NCBI GenBank assembly: GCA_024277855.1 | Contig: JAJRUJ010000036.1 | Span: 1 to 50,359, forward strand | Reading direction: 5' to 3' | DNA length: 50,359 nucleotides | DNA from: Candidatus Zixiibacteriota bacterium | GTDB taxonomy: Bacteria; Zixibacteria; MSB-5A5; WJJR01; JAJRUJ01 | Notes under the pieces: model-generated | The model's database searches: none | Told to the model about the DNA's origin: nothing | What the model saw: only the letters and a program-made list of their open reading frames with translations | In this document: positions 17,961-27,198 of the stretch, one piece after another | Position numbering within the stretch: the stretch's first letter is position 1 | How the letters are laid out: every line of letters starts with the position of its first letter | Made by a program: the position numbers and the translations under genes

Positions 17961-19727
17961 TTACAATACCTTGACCGCGATCATCGTCACATCATCCATG
18001 GCGGCATCGGGGTCGGCAAACTGCTGAATCTCGAGATGAATTGCGCGGAGGATCTCTGCGGCCGGTCTATCGCGCCTGGCCGCAAGAATCGTTTGCAGCC
18101 GCTCTTCGCCGAACAACTCATCAGTCCGGCTAATCGCTTCGGTCACGCCGTCGGTATACCACAACATCACGTCCCCCGAACACAGCGAGACCGGGCGTTC
18201 TTCATATTCCACGCGCGGCCTAATCCCCAGCGGGATGCCGCCCTCTTTAAGTTCCTCAACATCGCCGTCGGCGCGCAATAACATGCCGGGATTGTGCCCG
18301 GCGTTGGCGAAAGTAAATACTCCATTTTTTAAGTCGAGGACGCCGTACATTCCGGTCACGAATCGGCCTTGCTCGCCGGTTTCTTCCAGGAGTGAATTGA
18401 CCTTGGCGAGGATTGTCCGGATAGCGTAGTTGTTCCGGATTTCGGCAATCAGCGACGCCCGAAACGCCGCCATAATCAAGGCCGCGGGGATCCCCTTGCC
18501 GATAACATCGCCAATCGCAATTCCCAACTGGTTCTTGACGATCGGGATAAAATCATAATAGTCGCCGCCAACTTCCTCGGAAGGGACATTCATCCCGGCA
18601 ATATCATATCCCTCGACAACCGGATTCTCGTGCGGCAGGAATGTCTGCTGGATGGAGCGGGCGATATTCAATTCATCGTCGAGCCGACGTTTCTCCAGAG
18701 ATTCCGCATACAACCGGGCCCGCTCGATCGCCACGCCGGCCAGTCCGGCAAATGCTTTGGCCAGCCGAATTTCATCCTCGGTAAACCCGCCAAGCTCATC
18801 GCGTTCAAGGTCGAAGGCGCCAATCACCCGCCCGGACGCGGCAATGGGAATGGCCAACTCCGAACGAGTGGCATCGCGCGCATTGCGATAGCGCTTGTCC
18901 CGACGGACATCGGCCACCGGCACCGTTTCTTCCGACAACACGGCATATCCGACAACCCCCTCGTCGGATTTTCGACTCATCAAATGCGCCTTATCGCTGT
19001 CGAATCCGCGATGAATAATCGGCGCAAGTTCCTCGGTACTGCGATCGATCAGGAAAACGCCGGCCGCATCGTAGTGGATTACCTCACCGAGCTTGTCCAG
19101 GATCGTATTGAGGATTTCATCGAGTTCAAGACTGCTGGAGAGGGCCATCGATGATTGTAACAGCATCCGGGCCTCGGACGACCGCTGTTTGACGGCCATA
19201 AACAACAAGGCATTGTCCAGTGCCGTCGCGATCTGGTCGGACATCGCCCGCAAAAATGCGCCGCGATTCGGCGGCGCGTCCTGCGGCACCGCCACACCAA
19301 CCACCCCGGAAAGCCGTCCCCGGCGACGCAAGGCGCACCAGCGGAAGGCCGCGTCTTTTTTACCCAATAGCGGCTGCAAAACTGTCGAGACACGGTCCGG
19401 AACCGGTTGAGCAATGACCGAACCGTCAGGGTTCTCATTTTGCACCCAGGCGAACAGACGGTGGGCGACTTTGATCGGATAGTTGGTGAACTCGTCAACC
19501 GAGGCCTGATAGCTGCGCATCAACACAAAATGATGCGTTTTGCGTTCGACAAATAACAACACTGCCGCCTCGGCCTGACAAACCCGGGCCAGCAGCCGCA
19601 GCGCCTCATCGTGCAACCGCGCCAGGTTCAGGGTCGAATTGAGTACTCGCCCGGTCTCAATCAATAGCGAAGTATCCGGCGAATCATCGGCCGACGGTGG
19701 ACTAGATTGTTGCGCATTCGCATTCAT
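17961..19727 (-). CDS. GAF-GAF-PP2C (SpoIIE/RsbU-type) protein phosphatase
   Basis: Serine/threonine phosphatase of the RsbU/SpoIIE class, which usually dephosphorylates an anti-anti-sigma factor in response to signals sensed by GAF domains. 588 residues: GAF-like domain about 20-175, second GAF about 185-340 (LELDEILNTILDKLGEVIHYD), short coiled linker, then PP2C domain about 370-585. Metal-site motifs EEVGGDYYDFIPI, AIGDVIGKGIPAAL, MLWYTDGVTEAIS and DDVTMIAV are all present, so the domain should be active. No membrane segment. ATG lies 3 bases after the CPBP TAG and in the same frame, implying coupled translation. No partner STAS or kinase gene is nearby. Confidence 0.92.
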   Translation of the reverse strand: MNANAQQSSPPSADDSPDTSLLIETGRVLNSTLNLARLHDEALRLLARVCQAEAAVLLFVERKTHHFVLMRSYQASVDEFTNYPIKVAHRLFAWVQNENPDGSVIAQPVPDRVSTVLQPLLGKKDAAFRWCALRRRGRLSGVVGVAVPQDAPPNRGAFLRAMSDQIATALDNALLFMAVKQRSSEARMLLQSSMALSSSLELDEILNTILDKLGEVIHYDAAGVFLIDRSTEELAPIIHRGFDSDKAHLMSRKSDEGVVGYAVLSEETVPVADVRRDKRYRNARDATRSELAIPIAASGRVIGAFDLERDELGGFTEDEIRLAKAFAGLAGVAIERARLYAESLEKRRLDDELNIARSIQQTFLPHENPVVEGYDIAGMNVPSEEVGGDYYDFIPIVKNQLGIAIGDVIGKGIPAALIMAAFRASLIAEIRNNYAIRTILAKVNSLLEETGEQGRFVTGMYGVLDLKNGVFTFANAGHNPGMLLRADGDVEELKEGGIPLGIRPRVEYEERPVSLCSGDVMLWYTDGVTEAISRTDELFGEERLQTILAARRDRPAAEILRAIHLEIQQFADPDAAMDDVTMIAVKVL

Positions 19728-19730
19728 CGT

Positions 19731-20627
19731 CTAAGCAGCCAGTCCGGTTTCAAACTCGCGTTCATTCTGTTTGTTGGCTCGCATCTGTCGCATAAACCAG
19801 ATTATCCCCATCATTAACACAATCGCGGCAATTCCATTCAACCACAACGGCACAAATTCGTACTGCCATTGGTTATCCGCCGGCGGGGCGAAGGTGATCA
19901 ACGCCAGCGCCGCGCCGTTGTTGAGTGCATGGGCCACCGCCCCGGGCCAGATCGACCCGGTCATCTCTCGGATCGTACTCAAAAACAATCCCATGACCAA
20001 CAAAGCGAAGAAATTCCATACACTCAGGTGAATCAAGGCAAAAAGGACACTGGTCACGATTACTCCAATGGTCGGGCCGTAAGTGTACCGAACCCCCCCC
20101 TGGATTAAGCCGCGGAAAGCCACCTCTTCGCAAATACCCGGCACGATTGCCGCAACAAGAAGGAGGACGATCAACTCCCCGGCAGAATCGGCGCGAAGAT
20201 ATTGCTCAAAAAACGCCCGATATTCTTCAGACATTGGATAAAAATAATCGACCGCAATCGGGATGTTGGAAAGCAGAACCGCCAATCCGGCCAGGATCAG
20301 CAATAACGATACCCAGACGCCAAGCCCCAGCTTCGGCCAACGCGTCCAGTTATTCCAGCCGGTATCGAGGATTCGCGAAAGAAAAAACGGAAGCGCCAGA
20401 TAGAGGACCAGTTCACTACCCAACGCACTGACTTTGAAACCAAGCGTCATGAGCAAAACCACGCCAAGAACCATCGTGGCGCCGATTAAGAAAAAATAAA
20501 ACAACAACGCATGGCCGAAATCCATCGGCCGCCGCCGCCGGGAGGTTGGTGGCGAGGGGAAATTGCCTGTTGAAGGAGCCGACTCGTCCCCGATTGTCCG
20601 TTTGTGATATTCTTCCCCGGTATTCAT
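19731..20627 (-). CDS. CPBP family intramembrane metalloprotease
   Basis: Rce1/CAAX-like membrane protease family. 298 residues with about seven hydrophobic helices after a 30-residue polar N-terminus. The three family motifs are visible: EEVAFRG (EExxxR), FALIHLS (FxxxH) and HALNNG (HxxxN). First gene of the minus-strand cluster and translationally coupled to the GAF-PP2C phosphatase. Substrate is unknown; in bacteria members act in bacteriocin self-immunity or protein processing. Confidence 0.88.
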   Translation of the reverse strand: MNTGEEYHKRTIGDESAPSTGNFPSPPTSRRRRPMDFGHALLFYFFLIGATMVLGVVLLMTLGFKVSALGSELVLYLALPFFLSRILDTGWNNWTRWPKLGLGVWVSLLLILAGLAVLLSNIPIAVDYFYPMSEEYRAFFEQYLRADSAGELIVLLLVAAIVPGICEEVAFRGLIQGGVRYTYGPTIGVIVTSVLFALIHLSVWNFFALLVMGLFLSTIREMTGSIWPGAVAHALNNGAALALITFAPPADNQWQYEFVPLWLNGIAAIVLMMGIIWFMRQMRANKQNEREFETGLAA

Positions 20628-20751
20628 AATTTCGCGCCCATCTCACCATTTTATGAGACTTTAATATACGGCACATCGTTTATTTTCCGAGGCCAATTTC
20701 ATTGGTCGGCAGTCACGATCAAGACGAAAATGCCAGGCCTGAAAGAGAGGA

Positions 20752-20780
20752 CCCCCCGGCCGGGGTCGGCGGCCGGGGGG
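20752..20780 (-). terminator. Strong GC hairpin downstream of lipoprotein gene
   Basis: CCCCCCGGCC (20752-20761) and GGCCGGGGGG (20771-20780) form a perfect 10-bp stem with a 9-base loop. On the minus strand it is followed by a pyrimidine-rich stretch. Probably ends transcription of the lipoprotein gene at 20850. Confidence 0.5.
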
Positions 20781-20802
20781 CAAAGGGGAGGTTTTGGCTT
20801 TT

Positions 20803-20832
20803 GGGTCCCTGGGTCTTATGGGGTCTTTAGGG
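20803..20832 (+). other. Potential G-quadruplex (four GGG tracts)
   Basis: GGG/GGG/GGGG/GGG tracts at 20803, 20811, 20820 and 20830 with loops of 5-6 bases, each tract followed by TC. Sits between the stop of the lipoprotein gene and its GC hairpin. Confidence 0.35.
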
Positions 20833-20849
20833 TCTGCTTTGTCAGGCGA

Positions 20850-21494
20850 TCAGGAGATCGCATACTTTGAAAAATGTCTGATCTTGAACTCAACCGCGCC
20901 TTTTTTGCCGACTTTTACTCGTTGCTCAACCTGCCATTTGTTCTTGTCCGGATTAAACCAATACAAGGTGATCTTGTCGCCTTTATGGAATCCGGTTTTT
21001 AGTCTCAGCTCACAATCACGCGCGAACTCCAGACCATCGGGTCCAAAATCGTACAAGGCGAGAGGACCGTAGGGCGTCTGGACGAAAATGGCCACGGCGG
21101 TGATACGGACATTACATCCGGATTCGCCATCGTCATCGTCGTCGCCATCGTCATCATCGCTGCAAACTGCATTTTTGGGGATCTCAAATTCACTGACCGC
21201 ACCGTTGAAATCCAGGTACAGTATTCCCCCTTCCGCGTCCACATCAACGAAGGCACGGTCAAATGATATGCAGCCCAGATTTCTCTTGGCCAATCCTTCC
21301 TGGTCGCCTTCCAACGCAGTGAACGGGTCAGATCCAAGTTCGTTTTCGATAAAAGTCAACGAGTTTAAACCATCGACATCTCCGGTCAATGGTGCCAGCG
21401 GAGCATCACCGGAACAGCCGATAAACGCCAGCGCAAAAACGGCGGAGATCAGGACGAATTTCAGATTGGAAATTTTTAGCGCAGTTTTCATCAT
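20850..21494 (-). CDS. Lipoprotein, ZU5-like, tandem paralog 1
   Basis: 214 residues, function unknown. Signal peptide with lipobox FIGC (Cys27) and SGDAPLAPLTG after it. ATG ATG start preceded by AGGAGG. The middle has an acidic run (SDDDDGDDDDDGE, about 111-123) that could bind calcium or be a linker. The flanking pattern GGILYLDFNGAVSEFEIPKN and LALYDFGPDGLEF resembles a ZU5-type domain. The C-terminus VEFKIRHFSKYAIS is nearly the same as in the paralog at 21848. The 5' leader is also duplicated between the two genes. Confidence 0.75.
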   Translation of the reverse strand: MMKTALKISNLKFVLISAVFALAFIGCSGDAPLAPLTGDVDGLNSLTFIENELGSDPFTALEGDQEGLAKRNLGCISFDRAFVDVDAEGGILYLDFNGAVSEFEIPKNAVCSDDDDGDDDDDGESGCNVRITAVAIFVQTPYGPLALYDFGPDGLEFARDCELRLKTGFHKGDKITLYWFNPDKNKWQVEQRVKVGKKGAVEFKIRHFSKYAIS

Positions 21495-21680
21495 GTCGGC
21501 CTCCTGCGGCCTCGGTTTGACGACCTCTCGCCGTCGCTGGTTTTGTTGTCTGTACCGGTATTAAGCAAGCGTGTCACCAATTTGACGGACGACCGGGAAG
21601 ATTTCTCGTATCCCATTGATCGACATAACAATCGAAAGGTGTTCAACTCCTGGGCAGATGGCAAACTTTGAAAATACCGG
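21483..21680 (-). repeat. Duplicated leader, copy 1 (upstream of lipoprotein 1)
   Basis: Homologous to 22442-22640. The best-conserved core, 21529-21579, differs from 22489-22539 at 3 of 51 bases and contains TTGCTTAATACC read in gene direction. Includes the SD and start region and about 180 bases upstream. Confidence 0.75.
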
Positions 21681-21762
21681 GCAAAATCCCAGAATTCCTG
21701 TGGGGCAATCCCCATTGATGATGGAACCGGTCCAATAGTCATTGGCTAACACCATCCGGACC

Positions 21763-21796
21763 AAAATGAAAACCGGGCCGCGTCAGCGGCCCGGTT
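21763..21796 (-). terminator. Intrinsic terminator of lipoprotein 2
   Basis: AACCGGGCCGC / GCGGCCCGGTT is a perfect 11-bp stem with a 4-base loop. On the minus strand it is followed by TTTTCATTTT. Confidence 0.85.
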
Positions 21797-21847
21797 GAGG
21801 TAAGTTGGGTGCTCCTGTTGTCCCGTCTCTTTGCAACGGATAGGATC

Positions 21848-22453
21848 TTATGAGATCGCATACTTTGAGAAATGGTTGATGAGAAATTCAACTACTCCAT
21901 TTTCGTCAACTGTTGCCGACTGTTCCACTTCCCAGAGGGAATTGTCCGGATTCCACCAGTACAGTGAAATAGTCGTGCCTTCAGCCAGGTTTGTTTCCAG
22001 CGTCAGGTTCGCCGCTTTGTTGAACACCAGACCATCCGGGCCAAAGTTATAAAACGTCAGTTCGCCTTGACCGACTATGTCGTAAGAAACGACCAGCGCG
22101 GAGATCTCCACCTGCATATTCAATGCGCCTGCAGGGATACTCAAGACGGTTTTCTCGTCGCCGAGAATGAGTTCAAGCTCGCCGCCCTCGGCACCCACCG
22201 GCTCAAACATGAGGGCGACATCCATCTGATTGACGACAAAGACCTGGCGTCGCCCCAACCAGCCATCTTCAGCCGGTTCAAACAGATCATCTCCCCGAAT
22301 TTGTTCGACAAGATCAATCTTCTCCAACCCCGACAACGACTGGTCGGTGGGGGCCACCGGGATGTTGCCGGAACAACCGATAAACACCAGCGCAAAAACG
22401 ACGGTGATCAAAATAAATTTCAGATTGGAAATCGCAAGCGCAGTTTTCATCAT
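21848..22453 (-). CDS. Lipoprotein, ZU5-like, tandem paralog 2
   Basis: 201 residues from ATG 22453 (ATGATG, AGGAGG upstream); the longer open frame to 22624 is leader sequence shared with paralog 1. Lipobox FIGC with SGNIPVAPT after it. GGELELILGDEKTVLSIPAGA, then LTFYNFGPDGLVF and TTISLYWWNPDNSLWEVEQS, then VEFLINHFSKYAIS. The IPAGA and GPDGL pattern suggests a ZU5-like beta fold. It lacks the acidic run of paralog 1. Probably a surface-exposed or periplasmic lipoprotein; role unknown. Confidence 0.75.
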   Translation of the reverse strand: MMKTALAISNLKFILITVVFALVFIGCSGNIPVAPTDQSLSGLEKIDLVEQIRGDDLFEPAEDGWLGRRQVFVVNQMDVALMFEPVGAEGGELELILGDEKTVLSIPAGALNMQVEISALVVSYDIVGQGELTFYNFGPDGLVFNKAANLTLETNLAEGTTISLYWWNPDNSLWEVEQSATVDENGVVEFLINHFSKYAIS

Positions 22454-22640
22454 GTTGACCTCCTGCTGGCTTTGGTTTGACGAGCTTCCGCCGTCGCTGG
22501 TTTTGTTGTCTGTGCCGGTATTAAGCAAGTATGTCACCACTCTCAATGCCGACTCAGCAAATTGTCTGTATCGGGAATAACAACATAGAGATACAAACCT
22601 GATCAAATCCTGCGCAGATAGCAAACTTTAGAATTCAAAG
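22442..22640 (-). repeat. Duplicated leader, copy 2 (upstream of lipoprotein 2)
   Basis: Counterpart of 21483-21680. Similarity covers the start region, the 51-base core and a distal block (22608-22629, TTTGCTATCTGCGCAGGA in gene direction against TTTGCCATCTGCCCAGGA). Confidence 0.75.
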
Positions 22641-22710
22641 CCAAAAAAACTAATTTTTTTGGGGGGAGATTCCCACAGATAATCGGATAATATCGATAAT
22701 CGCAGGTGGG

Positions 22711-25700
22711 TCAGGATACGACGCGGCAGTCGGATTGCATTTTCAGAAAAGTGTCGAATGCGCGAAGATACGGCAGATTGGTGAAAGCCCGGCGGGTGTC
22801 TTCATCGCCGATCCCCTCGGCAATTTCGTTTTTCATCTGGGCTGTCCCGGCGATCAAACACCGGGTTCGGTGATTAATCCGACAGATATCACCCTCTGAT
22901 CGCTGATTGGCAGAAATCTGGAGTATGCTCAGACGAAGTTCGAGCAGGCCAAATCCCGCCCTCTTCGCCAACTTCAAACCGGCGGCGGCATGGCGGCGGG
23001 CAAGGCGCCTGTTGTCAAGCTCAAGATAATTGCGACCCAACTCTTCTTCACAGAGGATTTGATAGAGAATCAGCCGCGCTTTCTTCGCCTCGGCAAGTAA
23101 ATCCGGTAAGACAGCCAATGCCGCGTCATGGTTGCTCTCGGCGCGATGCGTTGCCGCTACCGTGAACTCGGCTTTGATTTTGAACTCGACCGAGCCGGCT
23201 TTCTCGGCCAACGTGCCGGCAAGGGCAAGACGCTCCTTCGCCCGTTTCGTCTTCCCCCGCGATAACGCCAGGGCCGCCATCCTGATTTCACACTCGGCGA
23301 TAAGTTCGTCGTCTTCCACTCGCCGCGCAAAGGAAAGCGCCTTGCGGAAATACGGCGCAGCCTGGGCGCAATTACCAAAATCGGCATAGAGGTCGCCGAG
23401 GTTGCCGACGGTATAGGCGTGGGCATGGGCCTCGCCGATCGCCTCGGTTTCCCGCAGGACTTCGTCGTAGGCCTCATATGCCGCATCGAACCGGCCGGCC
23501 AGCCGTTCAATATTCGCCAGATTACCCAGACAGTATGCCCGATTGCGTCTGTGCCCGATTGTCGAAAAATGATCAAACGCCCGTCGGTAATATTGTCGGG
23601 CCTGCCGCAGGTGGGCTTGTTCTTCGTGGAGAATCCCGAGGTTATTGGCAATCCGCGCCCGCGAAGCCAGATTGACCACCCGCGCCCCCAAGCCCATCGC
23701 CGCGCGAAACTGTGCGGCCGCCTCGGTCAGTTTTCCCCGGTTCCAACAAACGATCCCGAGCGCATTATATGCGTCCAACAAACCGTTCTTGTCGCCGGCA
23801 GTACGCAGATACTCACAGGCCTGCTTAAGCGCTTGTTCGGCCTGGGCGAATTTCCCGCGCCGCCTGAGCAGTTCGCCCGACAACTGAAGGGCGCGGCCAT
23901 TGACCCTGGCATTTGCCCGCGCGGCGGGTGAGTTGAGAATGTCACTCACCACCCGGTGACACAGACCATATTTCCCGGCCAGCCAGTGCAGGCGACCCAG
24001 GTCCAATCGTAATAACAGCGATTCTTCGGCACGTTCCAGATGATCGGCAATCTGGATCGCACCGCCAAGCTGACGCCGCGCAACGTCATAATTACCCAGA
24101 TTCTTCTCGACATCGGCCAGGCAGGCCATAATTGCCAGACGATCCCCGACTTGGACAAAACGAATGGGGATGCGTTGTGCCTGCCGCAGAAAATGCCGCG
24201 CTTCACTATATGCCCCCAGATGTGCCGCCTCAGCGGCTGCCATCCGCAACACCGGCACGGCTTGTTGTTTCATCTCCGCGGCCAGGTAATGGCGGGCCAG
24301 GACCGCTGCTGTTCCGCGGCCGCGGCGTTTCGCCCAAAGTTTGGCGGCCCGGCGATGGCGGTCGCGCCGTTCACTGAATGCCATTGTCTGGTATGCGGCC
24401 TGGGCCAGTAATGGGTGAGTTATTGCATATGACGGATTAATTTCCCCGCCGGAACGAGTGAAATACCCGTCATGTTCCAACGCCGCAAGCGCAGTGTTTA
24501 TCTCCTGTCGACGAACCTGTCGGGACACCAGTTGCTTCCAGCGGGCATCGGGTACCGCACCGCCCCAGACAGCGGCGGTGCGCACCAGCTCGGCGGGTAG
24601 AGGATCGAGCGCATCAAGCCGACGCACCGAAGCCGCCAGCAGGGCGTCCGGCAAGTCATCGCCGCGCAGATCCTCAATTTGCAGACGGCGCGGATTGCGC
24701 GGATCGCGAATCACTAATTTTCGATCAATCCAATAATCGAGATAGGCATCGGCCGCCGCCGGTACGGCGCGCGACCGTCCGGCCAATTCGCCCAGCAACC
24801 GGGGTGACGGATCACTGTCGGGAAATCGCGCGGAGACCAGACGCTGTAAATCGGATTCCTTTACTTTTCCCAATCGTACGGCAATGACATTTTGGCCGGC
24901 ACCGGGGAAGGTCAGGCGTTCCTCGGCGGTCTCATCGCTTCGGGTCGTGAGGAAAAACGAAATCGGATAAGACGACAGATTGTCCCACCAATAACGCAAC
25001 GCCGCGAAACTGGAAGGATCCAGCCACTGGAGGTTATCCAGCAAAATAAGCCCGCCGTGGCGGCCAACTGCCGCCGTGACGACCTCAGGCAATAATTCGG
25101 CCAATTTCGCCAGCCTGGCGGGGCGGTCGAGTCCCCGCACTATCGGCGTAGATCGATGCGGCAAACCGAGTACCTCGGCAAACAGCGGCAGCCAATGCGC
25201 CGGTACGGCCTCGGGCCAGCGGTCCGTCAGCGCCCGGCGTAATTGTTGAGGTTGATCGGCGTCGAGGAGCGTCGTAAACAATCGGGACAAGCCCGAATAC
25301 GCGATCGATGATTCCTCCGGCCAAAGGATTACCTGATGTACACGGTCGTTTTTTGACGAAGCGGTATCGAGTATTCGCCGGGCCAGGGTACTCTTACCAC
25401 AACCGGCATCACCGGAGAGCAAAACACCGTACCCCTTGCCTTCCGGCTGGCCGGCCACAAATTTGGCAACCTTGACCCGTAATTTAGGATAATATTCCAC
25501 ATCATGTGTCGGTTGATCTGATTCTGTCCCCGCACTTGAAACCGACGGCCGGAAGATGTTGACAGATCCGGCCTTCCCCTTGACCTGCACTTCCCCGAGC
25601 GAACGACAAGCATACCGGCTGTTTGCCGACTCGGCGGTCTGTTGATCAATGGTAATCTTACCGCCGAACGAACGCGCCGCCAGTCGCGCGGCCAGGTTAA

Positions 25701-26838
25701 TCGCATCGCCCATCACCGTATATTCGCGGCGTTTGTCCCCGCCGACAAACCCACAGAACAGCCGTCCACTCCCAATTCCGATTCCGAAGTCGAGTGATAT
25801 CCCGGATTTTTTGACTGTGTTCAAACCTTTCGCCAAGTCGAAGGCGAATCCGACCGCACGCTGAGGGTCCTGTTCTCCGGCCAACGGCGCACCAAAGAAA
25901 AACAGCAGTTTCTGATAGTTCGCCCCCGGGTCGCTGCGACTCCAGGCACCATTCCAACTTGTGACGGTCCGGTCGATGACCGAAAACATCCGGCCGGCTG
26001 TATTTCCTATCTCGGCAACCGGCCAGCGATCGCTGCCTTTATAGAAAACAAAAACGACCGATACGGCACGATGATCGCCAATCCAGCCCGCTTCCCGATC
26101 CATAATCAACGAACTGATTCGGTGATCCAGCAGCCGCGGCCACCAGGCCGCAGGCGGGATTTGCGCATTATGGTCAATCTGATTGTGCGGATTTATCAAT
26201 GCGACCTGTTTGAGTAGGTAGAATCCTCGTTTGACGATTTCATTTTCCCCACAGCCGAGTTGACGGGCCTCTTTTGCAGACATGGCTGCGACGATCTCTC
26301 CGGCCTGCGCCAGGTCGGCCGCCTGCTGACAGCGATGCACCGAAGTGCCGATTAAAAAGTGCTCCCACCGTGACTCGGGCGAACCACAGACGATCTCATG
26401 ATGGCCGCCCAACGACAGTCCGATATGCAAGCGCAGACGGAACCGTCCCGCGTGAGTATGGATTTTTCCCGCGCGGTCTGCCGTCTTAAGCAAATCCGCA
26501 GCGCAGCAAGCGGCATGTTGCGGTGAGACACTGTCGGGAAATCCGATCAAAAGCGCGTCGCCGCCGTACTTGAGTACATCGCCGCCATAACGCCCGATGA
26601 CGGCCAGCATGCTCTCAAAAAACGCATTGATCCGCAACGTCAACTCTTCGGCACCTTCCCGGCCGGCCTGGCCCAGCTTTTCAGTCAAGGTGGTAAAGCC
26701 GGAGATGTCGGCAAACATCAGGGTACCTCTCCGGGGAACAAGCCGTCCCAATACGGGCGTCTCGGCAAGGATCCGCTGCGGCAAGTATGGCTCGATCCTG
26801 CGTGCCCTATCGATGATTATTTTTTGTTTTGAGGTCAT
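22711..26838 (-). CDS. Class III adenylyl cyclase with AAA ATPase and TPR regions (sAC-like)
   Basis: Predicted cyclic-nucleotide synthase with signal-transducing ATPase. 1375 residues from ATG 26838, which overlaps the upstream TGA (ATGA). Two cyclase homology domains: the first (about 38-190) has FADISGFTTLTEK (Asp44) and GGDVLKYGGDALLIGF (Asp87, Asp94). The second (about 270-430) has KLLFFFGAPL and YTVMGDAINLAARLA. The ATPase has Walker A GDAGCGKST (about residue 488) and LILLDNLQWLDPSS as Walker B. The C-terminal half is TPR-like helical repeats (ALNNLGILHEEQAHLRQARQ-style units). The order matches soluble adenylyl cyclase (ADCY10)-like proteins. No membrane segment. The upstream kinase carries a cNMP-binding domain. 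Confidence 0.9.
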   Translation of the reverse strand: MTSKQKIIIDRARRIEPYLPQRILAETPVLGRLVPRRGTLMFADISGFTTLTEKLGQAGREGAEELTLRINAFFESMLAVIGRYGGDVLKYGGDALLIGFPDSVSPQHAACCAADLLKTADRAGKIHTHAGRFRLRLHIGLSLGGHHEIVCGSPESRWEHFLIGTSVHRCQQAADLAQAGEIVAAMSAKEARQLGCGENEIVKRGFYLLKQVALINPHNQIDHNAQIPPAAWWPRLLDHRISSLIMDREAGWIGDHRAVSVVFVFYKGSDRWPVAEIGNTAGRMFSVIDRTVTSWNGAWSRSDPGANYQKLLFFFGAPLAGEQDPQRAVGFAFDLAKGLNTVKKSGISLDFGIGIGSGRLFCGFVGGDKRREYTVMGDAINLAARLAARSFGGKITIDQQTAESANSRYACRSLGEVQVKGKAGSVNIFRPSVSSAGTESDQPTHDVEYYPKLRVKVAKFVAGQPEGKGYGVLLSGDAGCGKSTLARRILDTASSKNDRVHQVILWPEESSIAYSGLSRLFTTLLDADQPQQLRRALTDRWPEAVPAHWLPLFAEVLGLPHRSTPIVRGLDRPARLAKLAELLPEVVTAAVGRHGGLILLDNLQWLDPSSFAALRYWWDNLSSYPISFFLTTRSDETAEERLTFPGAGQNVIAVRLGKVKESDLQRLVSARFPDSDPSPRLLGELAGRSRAVPAAADAYLDYWIDRKLVIRDPRNPRRLQIEDLRGDDLPDALLAASVRRLDALDPLPAELVRTAAVWGGAVPDARWKQLVSRQVRRQEINTALAALEHDGYFTRSGGEINPSYAITHPLLAQAAYQTMAFSERRDRHRRAAKLWAKRRGRGTAAVLARHYLAAEMKQQAVPVLRMAAAEAAHLGAYSEARHFLRQAQRIPIRFVQVGDRLAIMACLADVEKNLGNYDVARRQLGGAIQIADHLERAEESLLLRLDLGRLHWLAGKYGLCHRVVSDILNSPAARANARVNGRALQLSGELLRRRGKFAQAEQALKQACEYLRTAGDKNGLLDAYNALGIVCWNRGKLTEAAAQFRAAMGLGARVVNLASRARIANNLGILHEEQAHLRQARQYYRRAFDHFSTIGHRRNRAYCLGNLANIERLAGRFDAAYEAYDEVLRETEAIGEAHAHAYTVGNLGDLYADFGNCAQAAPYFRKALSFARRVEDDELIAECEIRMAALALSRGKTKRAKERLALAGTLAEKAGSVEFKIKAEFTVAATHRAESNHDAALAVLPDLLAEAKKARLILYQILCEEELGRNYLELDNRRLARRHAAAGLKLAKRAGFGLLELRLSILQISANQRSEGDICRINHRTRCLIAGTAQMKNEIAEGIGDEDTRRAFTNLPYLRAFDTFLKMQSDCRVVS

Positions 26839-27179
26839 CCCAGCCAAAGACGGAGAATGTATAGTTGAATGATGTGTAAGGCCTGGTCGAGATAGTAGGC
26901 CTGTCGTGACCCGTTGAACCTGCGGACTTTTAACAAATCCTGCAGATAGTGAAAAACGAATATTGCTCCCAGCAGGATCGCCAGTAAACCGGGCGAGGTG
27001 AAATCTTTGCCGGTGAGCCACAGACCGGCCAGGTAGACTGACCCGACGGTGGCAACATAGATTGCGGTATGGGTCAGGAGCACCCGGGGGTTCCGTCCCT
27101 TCTCCCGCGCCATGGCATCGGTCTGAAATGCAAAATCACCGAGGAGATGGCCCAGGATCAGAAACCACATTGAATCCAT
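26835..27179 (-). CDS. DUF3307 family membrane protein
   Basis: 114 residues from ATG 27179. The N-terminus FLILGHLLGDFAFQTDAMAREKG is the family signature (HLLGDFxxQTD). Three hydrophobic segments follow. Function of DUF3307 is unknown. It sits 19 bases after the histidine kinase stop and overlaps the cyclase start by ATGA, so all three are one translational unit. It may anchor or signal to the two soluble partners; this is inference. Confidence 0.8.
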   Translation of the reverse strand: MDSMWFLILGHLLGDFAFQTDAMAREKGRNPRVLLTHTAIYVATVGSVYLAGLWLTGKDFTSPGLLAILLGAIFVFHYLQDLLKVRRFNGSRQAYYLDQALHIIQLYILRLWLG

Positions 27180-27198
27180 GATGGGTGCCCCGTGGCGC

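Noticed and set aside
21580-21680. c-di-GMP riboswitch in the duplicated lipoprotein leaders
   Set aside because: The conserved GEMM core and tetraloop-receptor pattern were not found in either copy.
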